From Actinomycetota bacterium (GTDB lineage Bacteria; Actinomycetota; Thermoleophilia; UBA2241), in assembly GCA_003164655.1 (NCBI GenBank), contig PLTW01000137.1:1-15099 (forward strand): a stretch of 15,099 nt of DNA. The letters are read 5' to 3'. Under the pieces are notes generated by a model. That model made no database searches, was not told the DNA's origin, and saw only the letters and a list, made by a program, of their open reading frames with translations. Below are positions 1 through 7,467 of this stretch, one piece after another (position 1 is the first letter of the stretch; every line of letters begins with the position of its first letter). The translations under genes and the position numbers were made by a program.

Positions 1-1085
1 GTAAGAGTGACGATGCCGCCGGTGCCGTCGACGTTGCCGGAGAAGTCCTCCATGTAGTCGTGGAACGTGCTGTCCTTCAAGGTGGCCGTGAACGAGTACC
101 ATTTCTGCAGGTCGACGTTGTCGCAGAACGGGTCCGGGTTGCCGAAGGCCGGGTCCTTGGCGGCGAGCTTCTTCCACAACTGCCACGAGCCCGACTCGGC
201 CACGCCCTTCAGCTCGGCGGTCCGCTCCCAGGCGCCGTTGTCGGTGCTCTCGGTGATGGAGCCGTTGGTGATGAAGACGTAGTCGCCCTGCCCAAGAGCG
301 ATCTCGGAGCCGTCCTTCAAGCTCAGGCGCGTCGCCGTCTTGGCGTCGGCCCGCAGATCGAAGTCGATGTCGACGACCTCCTGTCCGAGCTCGAAGTGCA
401 CGCCCTTGTCGGCGAGGTAGTCGCGCATGGGCAGGGCCACGGAATCGTACTGGTTGTACTTGGTGCGCAGCACGCCGCCGAGCCGGTTCAGTCCGTCCAC
501 CAGATGGATGAAGCGCCTCATGTAGCGTCTCATCTCGGCCAGGCTGCTCCAGCGCTGGAAGGCGAACATCGTCGTCCAGATGAGCCAGAAGTTGGTGGCG
601 AAGAAGTCCTCGTCGAACCAGTCCTGGATGCGCTTGTTGCTCAGCGACGCTTCCGATTCGACCGTCAGCTTGAGCAGCGAGGCCTGCTGCTTGAGATTCA
701 GACCATACGAGGAGACATCGAGCCGCTTGCCGCCGCGCAGGAGCCTCGCCTGGGCGTTAGAGACGAAACGGCTGTTGAAATCGAAGGACTCGTCGCGCAC
801 CGACACCGTGGGGTCGTCGCGCGACGGGATGAAGGACAGCAGCTCCCAGTAGCAGGTGTAGTGCAGCTCGTGCATGCGCCCGCCTCGTACCACGAAGCCT
901 GCTTCGGGGTCGCCGGCGCCGTCGAGGGCCCCGCCCACGAGAGCGTCCTTTTCGAGGACGTGGATGTTGCCGCCGGGCACGCCCGCGTCCTTGACGAGGT
1001 AGACGGCGCTCGCCAGCGCGGCGATGCCGCTGCCAATGAGAAAGGCTCGAGCGGCGAGCGGATTCGTGTTCCTGGTCGGGCTCAT
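1..1085 (-). CDS. ohyA: Oleate hydratase (MCRA family), N-terminal 361 residues, cut by the window edge
   Basis: FAD-dependent hydratase that adds water to the cis-9 double bond of oleic acid and related free fatty acids, giving 10-hydroxy fatty acids. The frame is open from an ATG at 1085 to base 1, and the stop and C-terminus lie outside the window. Visible: a Rossmann FAD loop GSGIAALASAVYL at residues 18-30, the ribose-binding acid in VLEKD (43-47), RGGRM (67-71), IPS, TNFW..W.TMFAF, YNQYDS, GSITE, and DYMEDFSGNVDGTGGIVT near the edge. All are hallmark blocks of this family. An SD-like CGGAG sits 5 bases before the ATG. From memory, the best studied enzymes read RGGREM where this one reads RGGRM, the form of the Rhodococcus-type subfamily. 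The nearest gene is divergent, so this is probably a monocistronic gene, perhaps for handling toxic unsaturated fatty acids (inference). Confidence 0.93.
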   Translation of the reverse strand, partial: MSPTRNTNPLAARAFLIGSGIAALASAVYLVKDAGVPGGNIHVLEKDALVGGALDGAGDPEAGFVVRGGRMHELHYTCYWELLSFIPSRDDPTVSVRDESFDFNSRFVSNAQARLLRGGKRLDVSSYGLNLKQQASLLKLTVESEASLSNKRIQDWFDEDFFATNFWLIWTTMFAFQRWSSLAEMRRYMRRFIHLVDGLNRLGGVLRTKYNQYDSVALPMRDYLADKGVHFELGQEVVDIDFDLRADAKTATRLSLKDGSEIALGQGDYVFITNGSITESTDNGAWERTAELKGVAESGSWQLWKKLAAKDPAFGNPDPFCDNVDLQKWYSFTATLKDSTFHDYMEDFSGNVDGTGGIVTL

Positions 1086-1109
1086 GATCGCTCCGTGTCG
1101 TGATGATGG

Positions 1110-1124
1110 GGTGCGCTGCGCACC
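1110..1124. promoter_or_regulatory. Palindrome in the leader of the oleate hydratase gene, possible operator
   Basis: Perfect 7-bp inverted repeat GGTGCGC-T-GCGCACC, ending 24 bases upstream of the hydratase ATG. Its size and place suit a TetR- or GntR-type repressor site or a small leader hairpin. No regulator gene lies next to it in the window. In GC-rich DNA such palindromes also occur by chance. Confidence 0.3.
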
Positions 1125-1312
1125 ACTTTGTCGGCGGCGGGAGACCGCGTGAGGCGAGCACGTTCCCGGCGCCGTCTACCATGATAGTGCGATGGGCGCC
1201 GGTGGGGAGAGCGTTGGCCGGCGCTCGCCGGAGGGCGGGAGTGTCGCGGCCGTCGACTGCGCACCCCGGCGTGCGTGTCCGGGTCACGCTCCGGGCGTCC
1301 CGGCGCGGCGTG

Positions 1313-1318
1313 TATGCT
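1313..1318 (+). promoter_or_regulatory. Possible -10 box giving a leaderless transcript
   Basis: TATGCT ends 8 bases before the ATG at 1327, so transcription would start at or just before the start codon. No SD-like sequence precedes that ATG, which fits leaderless translation, common in Actinomycetota. No good -35 hexamer is visible about 17 bases upstream, so the call is weak. Confidence 0.25.
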
Positions 1319-1326
1319 GAACAGCC

Positions 1327-1863
1327 ATGCGCAGACGGATGCTTCTGCTTGTCGCGTTCATGCTGGCCGGCTGGGCCTTCGGCGCCCTCGACTCGCGGAT
1401 CCCCCTGCCACGCTCTTCCGCGGTCTTCTGGGTCGGCAACCTGGGGAGCACCTGGCTCGTGCTGCCCTTTCTCGCGGGCTGGGCTCAGCGCTCGCGAGCC
1501 TGGGCGTTGGCCGGCGGTACGCTGACCTGCACGGCGAGCATGATCGGCTTCTTCGGTCCCGGCGGCGCCTGGGGGCCGGCGTCGGTCGCCTTCGTCGCCT
1601 CGTGGCTGCTGGCGGGGGCGCTGACCGGACTTGTCTACGGCCTGTTCGGCGACGCCTGGGGCCGCTCGCGGGCGCTGCTCGACGGTCTCGCCCTGGCGGC
1701 GCCCTTCGTTGTCGAGCCCTGGGTCTGGTCGCTGGGCCTCGGCTACGCCCAGGGGCCGGTGCCCTGGTGGTACGTCGAAACGGCCTTCGGTCTGGCCCTG
1801 CTGGTCTGGGTCGTTCTCGCCAGCCGGCGGCGGATGCTGGCGGTCCGCCGAGCCGCATCCTGA
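1327..1863 (+). CDS. Six-helix membrane protein, DUF6518-like, function unknown
   Basis: A 178-residue hydrophobic protein. Helices can be drawn at about residues 5-21, 33-53, 59-77, 85-107, 118-140 and 149-166, followed by an Arg-rich cytoplasmic end (SRRRMLAVRR), so both ends are likely inside. Conserved-looking spots are GNLGSTWLVLPFLAGW in helix 2 and the E-P-W motif in helix 5. Length and pattern recall the DUF6518 family of actinobacterial membrane proteins, for which I know no function; this assignment is from memory and uncertain. The ATG at 1327 follows a possible -10 box and has no SD. It is divergent from oleate hydratase and stands alone on its strand. Confidence 0.75.
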   Translation: MRRRMLLLVAFMLAGWAFGALDSRIPLPRSSAVFWVGNLGSTWLVLPFLAGWAQRSRAWALAGGTLTCTASMIGFFGPGGAWGPASVAFVASWLLAGALTGLVYGLFGDAWGRSRALLDGLALAAPFVVEPWVWSLGLGYAQGPVPWWYVETAFGLALLVWVVLASRRRMLAVRRAAS

Positions 1864-1867
1864 ACGG

Positions 1868-1912
1868 CGGCTCAGTCTGCCGCGGCTCTGCCTCCCGCGG
1901 CTCAGGCTGCCG
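1868..1912. repeat. Degenerate 15-bp tandem repeat, three copies
   Basis: Units at 1868-1882, 1883-1897 and 1898-1912 all follow CGGCTCNGNCTNCCG. The block starts 5 bases after the stop of the membrane protein and lies in the short convergent gap before the NmrA-like gene. Confidence 0.6.
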
Positions 1913-1953
1913 CGCCTGCGCGAACGCCAGGCGCGCTCATGAGCGGCCCGGTC

Positions 1954-2838
1954 TCAGATGGCGTGGCGTGTCGCCAGCGGTCGGGCGCCGCCGCGCGCCA
2001 CCCAGGCGCGAAAGTCGAGCAGCTCCGGATACATCTTGCGCACGTCGGCGATGTCGACGCTGTAACCCTTGCGCTCGAACCACTCGTACATGAGGCAGAT
2101 GTCCTCGCTTTGGCCGCGCACCGTGTCCCAGGGCACCTGCACGTAGCGCACCGGCTCGCCGATCGCGGCGCCCAGGACGTTGGCGGCGTCGGGCATGGTG
2201 AGCTCGTCGCCGGCGATGTCGAAGGCCTTGCCGATGTAACGCGCGGGCTGGGCGAAGACGACACCGACGATCGCGGCGATGTCGTCCATGGCGATCATCT
2301 GCAGGCGGGTGGTGCTCAGGAGCGGCGTCATCAGGGCCAGACCGTCGTCTGAGTCCTGCGTGGCCCAGCCCGTCAGGTTCTCCATGAAGTAGACCGGCCG
2401 CACGATCGTGAGCGGCAGATCGAGACCCTTGAGGTGATCTTCGATGACCGCCTTGGTCTCAAAATGCGGAATGCCGGTCCGTTTTTGGGCCGAACCGACC
2501 GACGAGTAGACGTAGTGGCTTACGCCGGCCGTCGCGGCCACGTCGCCCAGCGTGTTGCCCTGGGCGATCTCGTTCTCGGCGCCCTTTTCGAAGGGGGTCG
2601 CCACGGCAAAGACGCCGTAGAGGCCCTCGAGCGGGGCTCGCAGGCTGGGCTCGTCGGTGAGATCGCCCTGCACGAGCTCGATGCCGAGGTCGCGCAGCGG
2701 CCGGGCCTTGTCGCTTTCGGGGTCGCGCGTGAGGCCTCGGACCTGCCAGCCGTCGGCCCGCAGGCGCCGCGCCACCGCCCCGCCCTGCTGGCCTGTGATG
2801 CCCGTGACCAGGATGGTCTTGTCGCTGTTGCCGCTCAT
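1954..2838 (-). CDS. NmrA-like NAD(P)-binding protein (atypical SDR family)
   Basis: A 294-residue protein. The N-terminus has a Rossmann dinucleotide loop, TGITGQQG (residues 12-19), then GLTRDP, where the Arg at about 38 is typical of NADP preference, and the GDLTD acidic turn. SSVGSAQKRTGIPHFETKAVIE followed by TIVRPVYFMEN matches the NmrA/HSCARG pattern, in which the catalytic Tyr-x3-Lys of classical SDRs is degenerate. Such proteins act as redox sensors or as quinone or other NAD(P)H oxidoreductases; no substrate can be named. The start at 2838 is chosen over upstream in-frame codons because a perfect AAGGAGG precedes it by 4 bases and the protein begins directly at the Rossmann strand. 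It lies 203 bp downstream of an EamA transporter on the same strand, so co-transcription is possible but not shown. Confidence 0.88.
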   Translation of the reverse strand: MSGNSDKTILVTGITGQQGGAVARRLRADGWQVRGLTRDPESDKARPLRDLGIELVQGDLTDEPSLRAPLEGLYGVFAVATPFEKGAENEIAQGNTLGDVAATAGVSHYVYSSVGSAQKRTGIPHFETKAVIEDHLKGLDLPLTIVRPVYFMENLTGWATQDSDDGLALMTPLLSTTRLQMIAMDDIAAIVGVVFAQPARYIGKAFDIAGDELTMPDAANVLGAAIGEPVRYVQVPWDTVRGQSEDICLMYEWFERKGYSVDIADVRKMYPELLDFRAWVARGGARPLATRHAI

Positions 2839-2842
2839 GCCG

Positions 2843-2849
2843 CCTCCTT
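2843..2849 (-). promoter_or_regulatory. Ribosome binding site AAGGAGG that fixes the NmrA-like start
   Basis: Full anti-SD complement 4 bases before the ATG at 2838. It excludes the longer open frame that reaches 2970. Confidence 0.75.
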
Positions 2850-3041
2850 GGCGGCCGGCGGCAGCGCCGGTCGCGTCGTCGTGCAGGTCTGACCACGCAT
2901 CTGCCCCGCCCCGCCGCTGCGAAAACCGGTGGGCCGACACGAGAGGAACCCCTGCCCGGCATTCATGCACACAGCCGGCGCCTCACCGGCGGCCGTGCCT
3001 TTCGGAGCTCACCCTGTCGCGGGACAGACACGGTCGTGTGG

Positions 3042-3998
3042 TCAGAGCGGTTCCGGTTCGCAGGACGCGGCGATCGAGTCTTCTCCCTCGCCGCGGCCGA
3101 ACACCACCACCAGCAGGCCGGCGCCCAAAATCAGGGCGCCGCCGATCACGGTCCACACGCTGGGCATCTGGCTCACGAGGAACACGGCGTACAGTGGCCC
3201 CGCGACCGGCTCGATGTAGCCGAGAATGGTGACCTGCTCGACGCGCACGCGGCGCGTGCCCTCGACCCAGAGAGTGTAGGGGATCGCCGTGCAGGCGACG
3301 CCCATCACGGCGGCGGCGATCCAGGCACGCCCGTCGAGGTGGTAGCCGCTGCTGCTGAACTGCCACAGGGCCAGCGGGGCCACGAGCACGGTGTCGCCGG
3401 CGGCCTCCGCCATCGAGATGGTGGTCGATGCCACGATCCTGGTGAGCCCCTTGACCGAGATCGTGTAGGCCGCGTAGCCGAATCCGGCGGTAAGCGCCGC
3501 CAACAGACCGGCCAGCGAGAGCCTGACGCCGCCGCCCAGCAGATCGGGGACGAGGACCACGGTCAGGCCGGCCAGGGCGAGGCCGAGCGCCGGCCACACG
3601 ATCGGCTCGCGCGGCGAGTGAAAGACGCGCGGCGCGATGAGCGCCACCCAGAGCGGCATCAAGAAGAGCAGGAACATGGCGATGGCGACGCTGGTGTGGA
3701 GCACCGCATAGAAGTACAGCAGCAGCGTGAGCGACGACATCGCCGCCATCACGATGAGCCGCCAGGCGGCGCCTGGACGGCGCCAGTCGGCGATCATCGG
3801 GCGCCGCGCAAAGACGGCGCCGAGCGCCAGGGCGGCAAAAGCCATGCGCACCATGAGGATGATCGCCGCCGGCGCGCCCGCCCAGGCTACCAGTGGCGCG
3901 CTGCCGGCCATGCCGAGGTAGGAGACGATGACGATCGCGTAGCCGAGCGGGTCGCGGTGCGGCGTGGCGCCGGCGGCCACTTTCGTGTCGTCGCTCAT
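3042..3998 (-). CDS. EamA (drug/metabolite transporter superfamily) permease
   Basis: A 318-residue inner-membrane protein with about ten helices in two EamA halves. The first half runs roughly from residue 18 to 155 (GYAIVIVSYLGMAGSAPL, then SSLTLLLYFYAVLHTSVAIAMFLLFLMPLWVALIAPRVF). The second half runs from 160 to 305, ending in GYIEPVAGPLYAVFLVSQMPS and a last helix of GGALILGAGLLVVV. The helix-end motif with a Pro after a run of small residues (FLLFLMPLWVALIAP; GYIEPVAGPLYA) is typical of the family. Members export metabolites, amino acids or purines; the substrate here is unknown. The ATG at 3998 begins a short polar head (MSDDTKVAAGATPHRDP). It is divergent from the sigma factor, across a 300-bp gap. 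Confidence 0.9.
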   Translation of the reverse strand: MSDDTKVAAGATPHRDPLGYAIVIVSYLGMAGSAPLVAWAGAPAAIILMVRMAFAALALGAVFARRPMIADWRRPGAAWRLIVMAAMSSLTLLLYFYAVLHTSVAIAMFLLFLMPLWVALIAPRVFHSPREPIVWPALGLALAGLTVVLVPDLLGGGVRLSLAGLLAALTAGFGYAAYTISVKGLTRIVASTTISMAEAAGDTVLVAPLALWQFSSSGYHLDGRAWIAAAVMGVACTAIPYTLWVEGTRRVRVEQVTILGYIEPVAGPLYAVFLVSQMPSVWTVIGGALILGAGLLVVVFGRGEGEDSIAASCEPEPL

Positions 3999-4298
3999 GC
4001 CGGCGGCCGCGGCTCCGCACGGCCGCAGGCCGCAATGAGAACAGGAGAGCCCGCGCGAGCCCTGGACTCACGTGCCGCAGTGGGGCAGAGGCAAAGCCGG
4101 TCGGTCGACTCGGGGCGTACCATGGCGCTCAGCGTATCATCGGCCGCTGGCTTCTTGACGGCCGACAAAGGCTCAGAGGGCGCGAAGGGCGCCGGGCAGG
4201 CAGCGGCACGGTACCCGGCGCCGTGGCGTACCGGGCTTGTGCGAGACGGCGCCGCCGCCGGGGGATTACGGCTGGCACAAGTGGGTATTTGTGAAGCC
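3999..4298. other. Divergent intergenic region between the EamA gene and the sigma factor gene
   Basis: No gene is supported here, although the sigma frame stays open through it. It holds an inverted repeat CGGTAC (4209-4214) and GTACCG (4228-4233) about 65 bases before the sigma start, and a TATCAT at 4135-4140 and a TTGACG at 4155-4160, neither of which has a convincing partner hexamer. It must contain at least the promoters of the two flanking genes. Confidence 0.4.
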
Positions 4299-5405
4299 GT
4301 GAACAATCACAGCGATAAACCCGAGGCCGGCGATCTTCTCGAGGCGCTGAGCGACGAGGTCGTCGACCTGATCGCTCAGGGCCGCGAGCAGGACTACCTG
4401 GACAGCGCGCACGTCGCCGCCGTCGTGCGCGATGCCGAACTCACCCCGGGCGAGGCCGAGGACCTGCTCTCGATGCTCGCCGACCTCGGCATCGATGTCA
4501 TCGAAGACGCGGAGGCGCCGCTCACCGAAGAGGCGATCGGCGTCGGAGCCCCCGAGCTCGATCTTCGTGTACTCGACCAGTCGCGCGACCCGGTACACGC
4601 CTACCTCTCGCGGATCGGTCGCGTGGCGCTGCTCTCGGCGGCCCAGGAGGTGGCGCTGGCCAAGCGCATCGAGCGCCACGACATGGTCGCCAAGCGCACC
4701 ATGATCGAGGCCAACCTGCGCCTTGTAGTGAGCATCGCCAAGCGCTACGAGGGCTGCGGACTGCCGTTGCTCGACCTGATCCAGGAGGGCAACCTCGGCC
4801 TCATGCTGGCCGTCGAGAAGTTCGACTATCGTCGTGGATTTAAGTTCTCGACCCTGGCCTACTGGTGGATCCGCCAGGCGATCACCCGCGCTCTCTCCGA
4901 TAAGGGACGTACGATCCGCCTGCCGGTGCATGTCATCGAAACCCAGAACAAGCTGTTCGCCGCGCGGCGCCGTCTCGAACAGCAGGGCGGTCGCGAACCG
5001 ACGCCCGAAGAGATCGCCGTCGAGATGGGCGTTGACGCCGCGAAGGTGCGCGAGATCACCCGCACCGGCCGGGTACCGCTGAGCCTGGAGACGCCGAGCG
5101 GCGAAAGCGAGGACTCGCTTCTGGGCGAGCTCATCGAAGACCAGGCGGCGATCGAGCCGCTCGCCGCCGCCGGCGAGGCCGAGCGGCGCGCGCAGGTCGA
5201 GCGCCTGCTCGACGCCCTGACGCAGCGCGAGCGCCGGGTGGTCGAGCTTCGCTTCGGGTTCAAAGACGGCCAGCCACGCACGCTCGACCAGGTCGGTCGG
5301 GAGTTTGGCCTCTCACGCGAGCGCGTCCGTCAGATCGAAGCCAAGACGCTCGCCAAGCTGCGCGGCTTTCGCGACTCGCAGCAGCTTTGTGACCTGCTCG
5401 ACTAG
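4299..5405 (+). CDS. Sigma-70 family RNA polymerase sigma factor (group 1/2, RpoD/SigA-like)
   Basis: A 368-residue promoter-recognition subunit. Residues 12-70 look like region 1.1 (helical, LLSMLADLGIDVIED), 96-127 is region 1.2 (DPVHAYLSRIG...LAKRIE), 131-201 is region 2 (NLRLVVSIAKRY, DLIQEGNLGLM, KFDYRRGFKFS, WWIRQAITRAL), 210-285 is region 3, and 303-356 is region 4 with the helix-turn-helix TLDQVGREFGLSRERVRQIE. The -10-reading Gln193 and Thr196 (Q437 and T440 in E. coli) are kept. Oddly, the nearly invariant YATWW is LAYWW here, and GLMKAV reads GLMLAV. The GTG at 4299 is preferred because region 1.1 starts soon after it; GTG at 4281 is possible and no clear SD precedes either. The frame is open back to 3036, but that part is a shadow of the EamA gene. 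It could be the housekeeping factor or a close group 2 relative. Confidence 0.92.
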   Translation: MNNHSDKPEAGDLLEALSDEVVDLIAQGREQDYLDSAHVAAVVRDAELTPGEAEDLLSMLADLGIDVIEDAEAPLTEEAIGVGAPELDLRVLDQSRDPVHAYLSRIGRVALLSAAQEVALAKRIERHDMVAKRTMIEANLRLVVSIAKRYEGCGLPLLDLIQEGNLGLMLAVEKFDYRRGFKFSTLAYWWIRQAITRALSDKGRTIRLPVHVIETQNKLFAARRRLEQQGGREPTPEEIAVEMGVDAAKVREITRTGRVPLSLETPSGESEDSLLGELIEDQAAIEPLAAAGEAERRAQVERLLDALTQRERRVVELRFGFKDGQPRTLDQVGREFGLSRERVRQIEAKTLAKLRGFRDSQQLCDLLD

Positions 5406-5440
5406 CCGACGACCGCTCACCCGGCCCACGCTTCGCCGGT

Positions 5441-5785
5441 TCAGCTCGTCCGGCAGCTCTCCTGTTCGCAGCGCTTCAGAAGAAAGGTGCGGTACCTCTC
5501 GAGGTCGCGGTCCAGGCGTGCCTGGGCGCGGCTGACCTCTTCGCCGGGGTCACCGCCGGCACGCGCTGTGTATTCCAGCTCGACCGACACCTTGACGAGC
5601 CGCTCGCCCTCCGTCTCGAACTTCACCGTGCCGGAGTCGGCGTCGGACTCGTTGATCGACGCGGCCACGTCGGCGAAGCCCTTCGCGTAGTTGCCGTAGA
5701 GATTGCGAAACACGAATTCGGTCCATTCGCGATCGGCGAAGGCGATCGGCACATCCGCCTCGATCGAGCCACTGAGGATGGCCAT
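5441..5785 (-). CDS. Small SRPBCC (START-like) family protein
   Basis: A 114-residue soluble protein. MAILSGSIEADVPIAFADREWTEF matches the first strand and helix of SRPBCC/polyketide-cyclase-like folds (a membrane-free hydrophobic-pocket fold). It continues with strands SGTVKFETEG and VKVSVELEYT and a final helix RAQARLDRDLERYRTFLLKRCE. It is shorter than the usual 140-150 residues, so the pocket may be reduced. No catalytic residues are evident and the ligand is unknown. The start at 5785 is preferred over 5854 because AAAGGGAG lies 5 bases upstream and the fold begins right there. It converges on the sigma factor gene with only 35 bases between stops and is divergent from the DoxX-like gene. 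Confidence 0.75.
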   Translation of the reverse strand: MAILSGSIEADVPIAFADREWTEFVFRNLYGNYAKGFADVAASINESDADSGTVKFETEGERLVKVSVELEYTARAGGDPGEEVSRAQARLDRDLERYRTFLLKRCEQESCRTS

Positions 5786-5979
5786 GATGTCTCCCTTTGG
5801 TTGCGCTCCGCCCCGCTCGGTCGCGAGGCGATGACTTTCCCACAGCGTTCCCATTTGCAGACGATGTTGTGCAGAAAATAGAGCTCGCCGTCAGTTGGGG
5901 TGCCGACGTGGCGGCCGCGATACGTTGTAGCGGTGCGGCCGGCTGGCATAGGCTCGGGCCGACGACGAAGGGAGATACC

Positions 5980-6471
5980 GTGGCCACGACGCCCGCCGCC
6001 GGCCGAGAACGCCGTGCCTACCTCGCGCTCGCCTGCCTGCGTACCCTCATGGGGGCGATCTTCCTGGCCGTCTGGGGCGACAACCTGGCCAAGGGGCTCT
6101 ACTCGGGCAGCGGCTGGCACGGCTTCGTCGCCGGCTACGCCGCCACCACCAAGGTCGGGGTCTACGGCAGCTTCCTGCGCCAGGTGATGCTGCCCCACGC
6201 GTCGCTGATCGCGCCCGGGCAGCTCGTCGTCGAGCTGCTCGTGGGAGCCTGCCTCGTCCTGGGGCTCTTCACGCCGGTCGCCGGCCTGCTGGGCGGCCTC
6301 TTTCAGCTCAATCTGCTGGTCGCGACATCGGGCACCAAGGACTGGCCGGGCACGTACATCGCGCTGGCCGCGATCTGCCTGGTCGTGGCCGTGTCGCAGT
6401 CGGGCCGCACGCTCGGCCTCGACGCGTTGCTCGCGCGCCGGCGGCCGCGTCCGCGCTTGCCGGTGTATTAG
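5980..6471 (+). CDS. DoxX-like four-helix membrane protein
   Basis: A 163-residue membrane protein starting at a GTG with GAAGGGAG (5967-5974) 5 bases upstream. The open frame continues back to 5797, but the added sequence is polar, lacks family features and has no better SD. Four helices can be placed: LACLRTLMGAIFLAVWGDNL, a central pair around LIAPGQLVVELLVGACLVLGLFTPVAGLLGGLF, and TYIALAAICLVVAVSQSG, followed by a basic end RRRPRPRLP. The pattern G-x-F-TP-V-A-G-x2-G in the third helix and the LGLDAL end are typical of DoxX/TQO-small-subunit relatives, a loose family linked to redox membrane complexes. The precise role is unknown. It has its own promoter region shared with the divergent SRPBCC gene. 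Confidence 0.8.
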   Translation: MATTPAAGRERRAYLALACLRTLMGAIFLAVWGDNLAKGLYSGSGWHGFVAGYAATTKVGVYGSFLRQVMLPHASLIAPGQLVVELLVGACLVLGLFTPVAGLLGGLFQLNLLVATSGTKDWPGTYIALAAICLVVAVSQSGRTLGLDALLARRRPRPRLPVY

Positions 6472-6485
6472 GTCAGGACGCGCTG

Positions 6486-6507
6486 GCGCGCGCCCGGGCT
6501 CGCGCGC
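6486..6507. terminator. Possible bidirectional hairpin between convergent genes
   Basis: Arms GCGCGCG (6486-6492) and CGCGCGC (6501-6507) with an 8-base loop, placed 14 bases after the DoxX-like stop and 28 bases beyond the glycosyltransferase stop. There is no T-tract on either side, and the alternating GC run allows other pairings. Confidence 0.35.
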
Positions 6508-6535
6508 GCGCGAGGCCGGCCGGGGTCGTGGATCG

Positions 6536-7306
6536 TCAGCACAGCCAGCCACGGACGTGCCGCGGCGTTGCTTCGCCGGTGCGAAAACCGCAGAGCCGCA
6601 GTCGTGCCAGACACCAGGTGATGTCGCGCACGGCAAGCAGCGAACCGCGCCAGGTGCCGGCGATCTTGGAGCGGCCGCTGCGCAGGCGGTAGGGCGTGTC
6701 GACCACGAGGATGCGGGCGTTCAGCAAGCGCGCCTTGACGGCCATCTCGGTGGGAAACGCGTAGGCCCGCTCCTCGAGCGCGAGGCGCTCGAGGAGCGGG
6801 CCGCTCACCGCCCGGAACGGTCCATCGTCGCTCAGTCGCAGGCCGAACAGCACCCACAGGGCCAACGCCAGCCAGTCGTTGCCGAGTCGCTGGTGGAGCG
6901 GCATGTGGCCCTGGCGGCCGTGGACCGCCGCCCGCCGCGAGCCGATCACGAGGTCGGCACGGCCCGCGAGCACGGGAGCGGCCAGAACGGGAGCCTCGCT
7001 GGGATCGTCGGTGCCGTCGGCCTCCATGAAGATCACCACCGCGGCGCCGGTCTGTAGCGCGGCGCGAGCCCCGGTAAGACACGGGTAGCCGTAGCCGCGC
7101 CGGGGCTCGCCCAGCAGCGTCGCGCCGGCACGTTCGATGTGCCGGCGACTCTGGTCGGTCGAGCCGTTGTCGACGAAGATCGTGACTTGGAGCAAATCGA
7201 GCGCGCACAGTTCGGCAAGCAGCGCCGGCAGCGCCGCGGCCTCGTTGAGAACGGGCACGACGATGCGGAACTGGTCGGAGTCGGTCTGTTGCACGGTCTG
7301 GTCCAC
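6536..7306 (-). CDS. Family 2 glycosyltransferase (DPM1-like)
   Basis: A 256-residue cytosolic or membrane-peripheral inverting glycosyltransferase. The GT-A fold begins with IVVPVLNEAAALPALL (15-30), then the nucleotide-binding VDNGSTD (45-51), RRGYGYPCLTGARAA (69-83), the metal-binding acidic motif EADGTDDP (96-103, where DADG is usual), DLVIGSRR (118-125), DDGPFRAV (160-167) and a PTEMAVKA acceptor-site motif. The layout matches enzymes that move a sugar from a nucleotide donor to a polyprenyl phosphate, but the C-terminal membrane helices of some relatives are absent. The start is a GTG at 7306 without a strong SD; GTG at 7294 is an alternative. It is divergent from the GT-C gene, across a gap with a 15-bp repeat. 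It could supply the lipid-linked sugar used by that enzyme (inference). Confidence 0.88.
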   Translation of the reverse strand: MDQTVQQTDSDQFRIVVPVLNEAAALPALLAELCALDLLQVTIFVDNGSTDQSRRHIERAGATLLGEPRRGYGYPCLTGARAALQTGAAVVIFMEADGTDDPSEAPVLAAPVLAGRADLVIGSRRAAVHGRQGHMPLHQRLGNDWLALALWVLFGLRLSDDGPFRAVSGPLLERLALEERAYAFPTEMAVKARLLNARILVVDTPYRLRSGRSKIAGTWRGSLLAVRDITWCLARLRLCGFRTGEATPRHVRGWLC

Positions 7307-7332
7307 GTCGGCTCGTCGCAGTCTACGCCTCC

Positions 7333-7392
7333 GGCAGACCGGCGGGCGGCAGACCGGCGACCGGCAGACCGGCGGGCGGCAGACCGGCGACA
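7333..7392. repeat. 15-bp tandem repeat, four copies (30-bp higher-order period)
   Basis: Units at 7333-7347, 7348-7362, 7363-7377 and 7378-7392 share GGCAGACCGGCG and end alternately in GGC and ACC/ACA, so units 1 and 3 are identical and 2 and 4 differ by one base. It fills the divergent promoter region between two glycosyltransferase genes, 27 bases from one start and 75 from the other. Confidence 0.9.
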
Positions 7393-7467
7393 GGCGACGT
7401 TCGGCGACGAGCCGGCTGGGAACGTCGTGCTGGCGGCGTTATCCTGCGCAGACGAGGCAAGGGGGAC

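Noticed and set aside
60..1103. A 347-residue plus-strand open frame at the left end
   Set aside because: It is the antisense shadow of oleate hydratase, whose own frame gives clear family motifs.
3036..4298. Long N-terminal extension of the sigma factor open frame
   Set aside because: It runs antisense to the EamA gene, has a composition full of His, Arg and Asp with no sigma features, and region 1.1 begins only after 4299.
7333..7392. Possible CRISPR array
   Set aside because: The units are contiguous with no spacers, and only 15 bp long.
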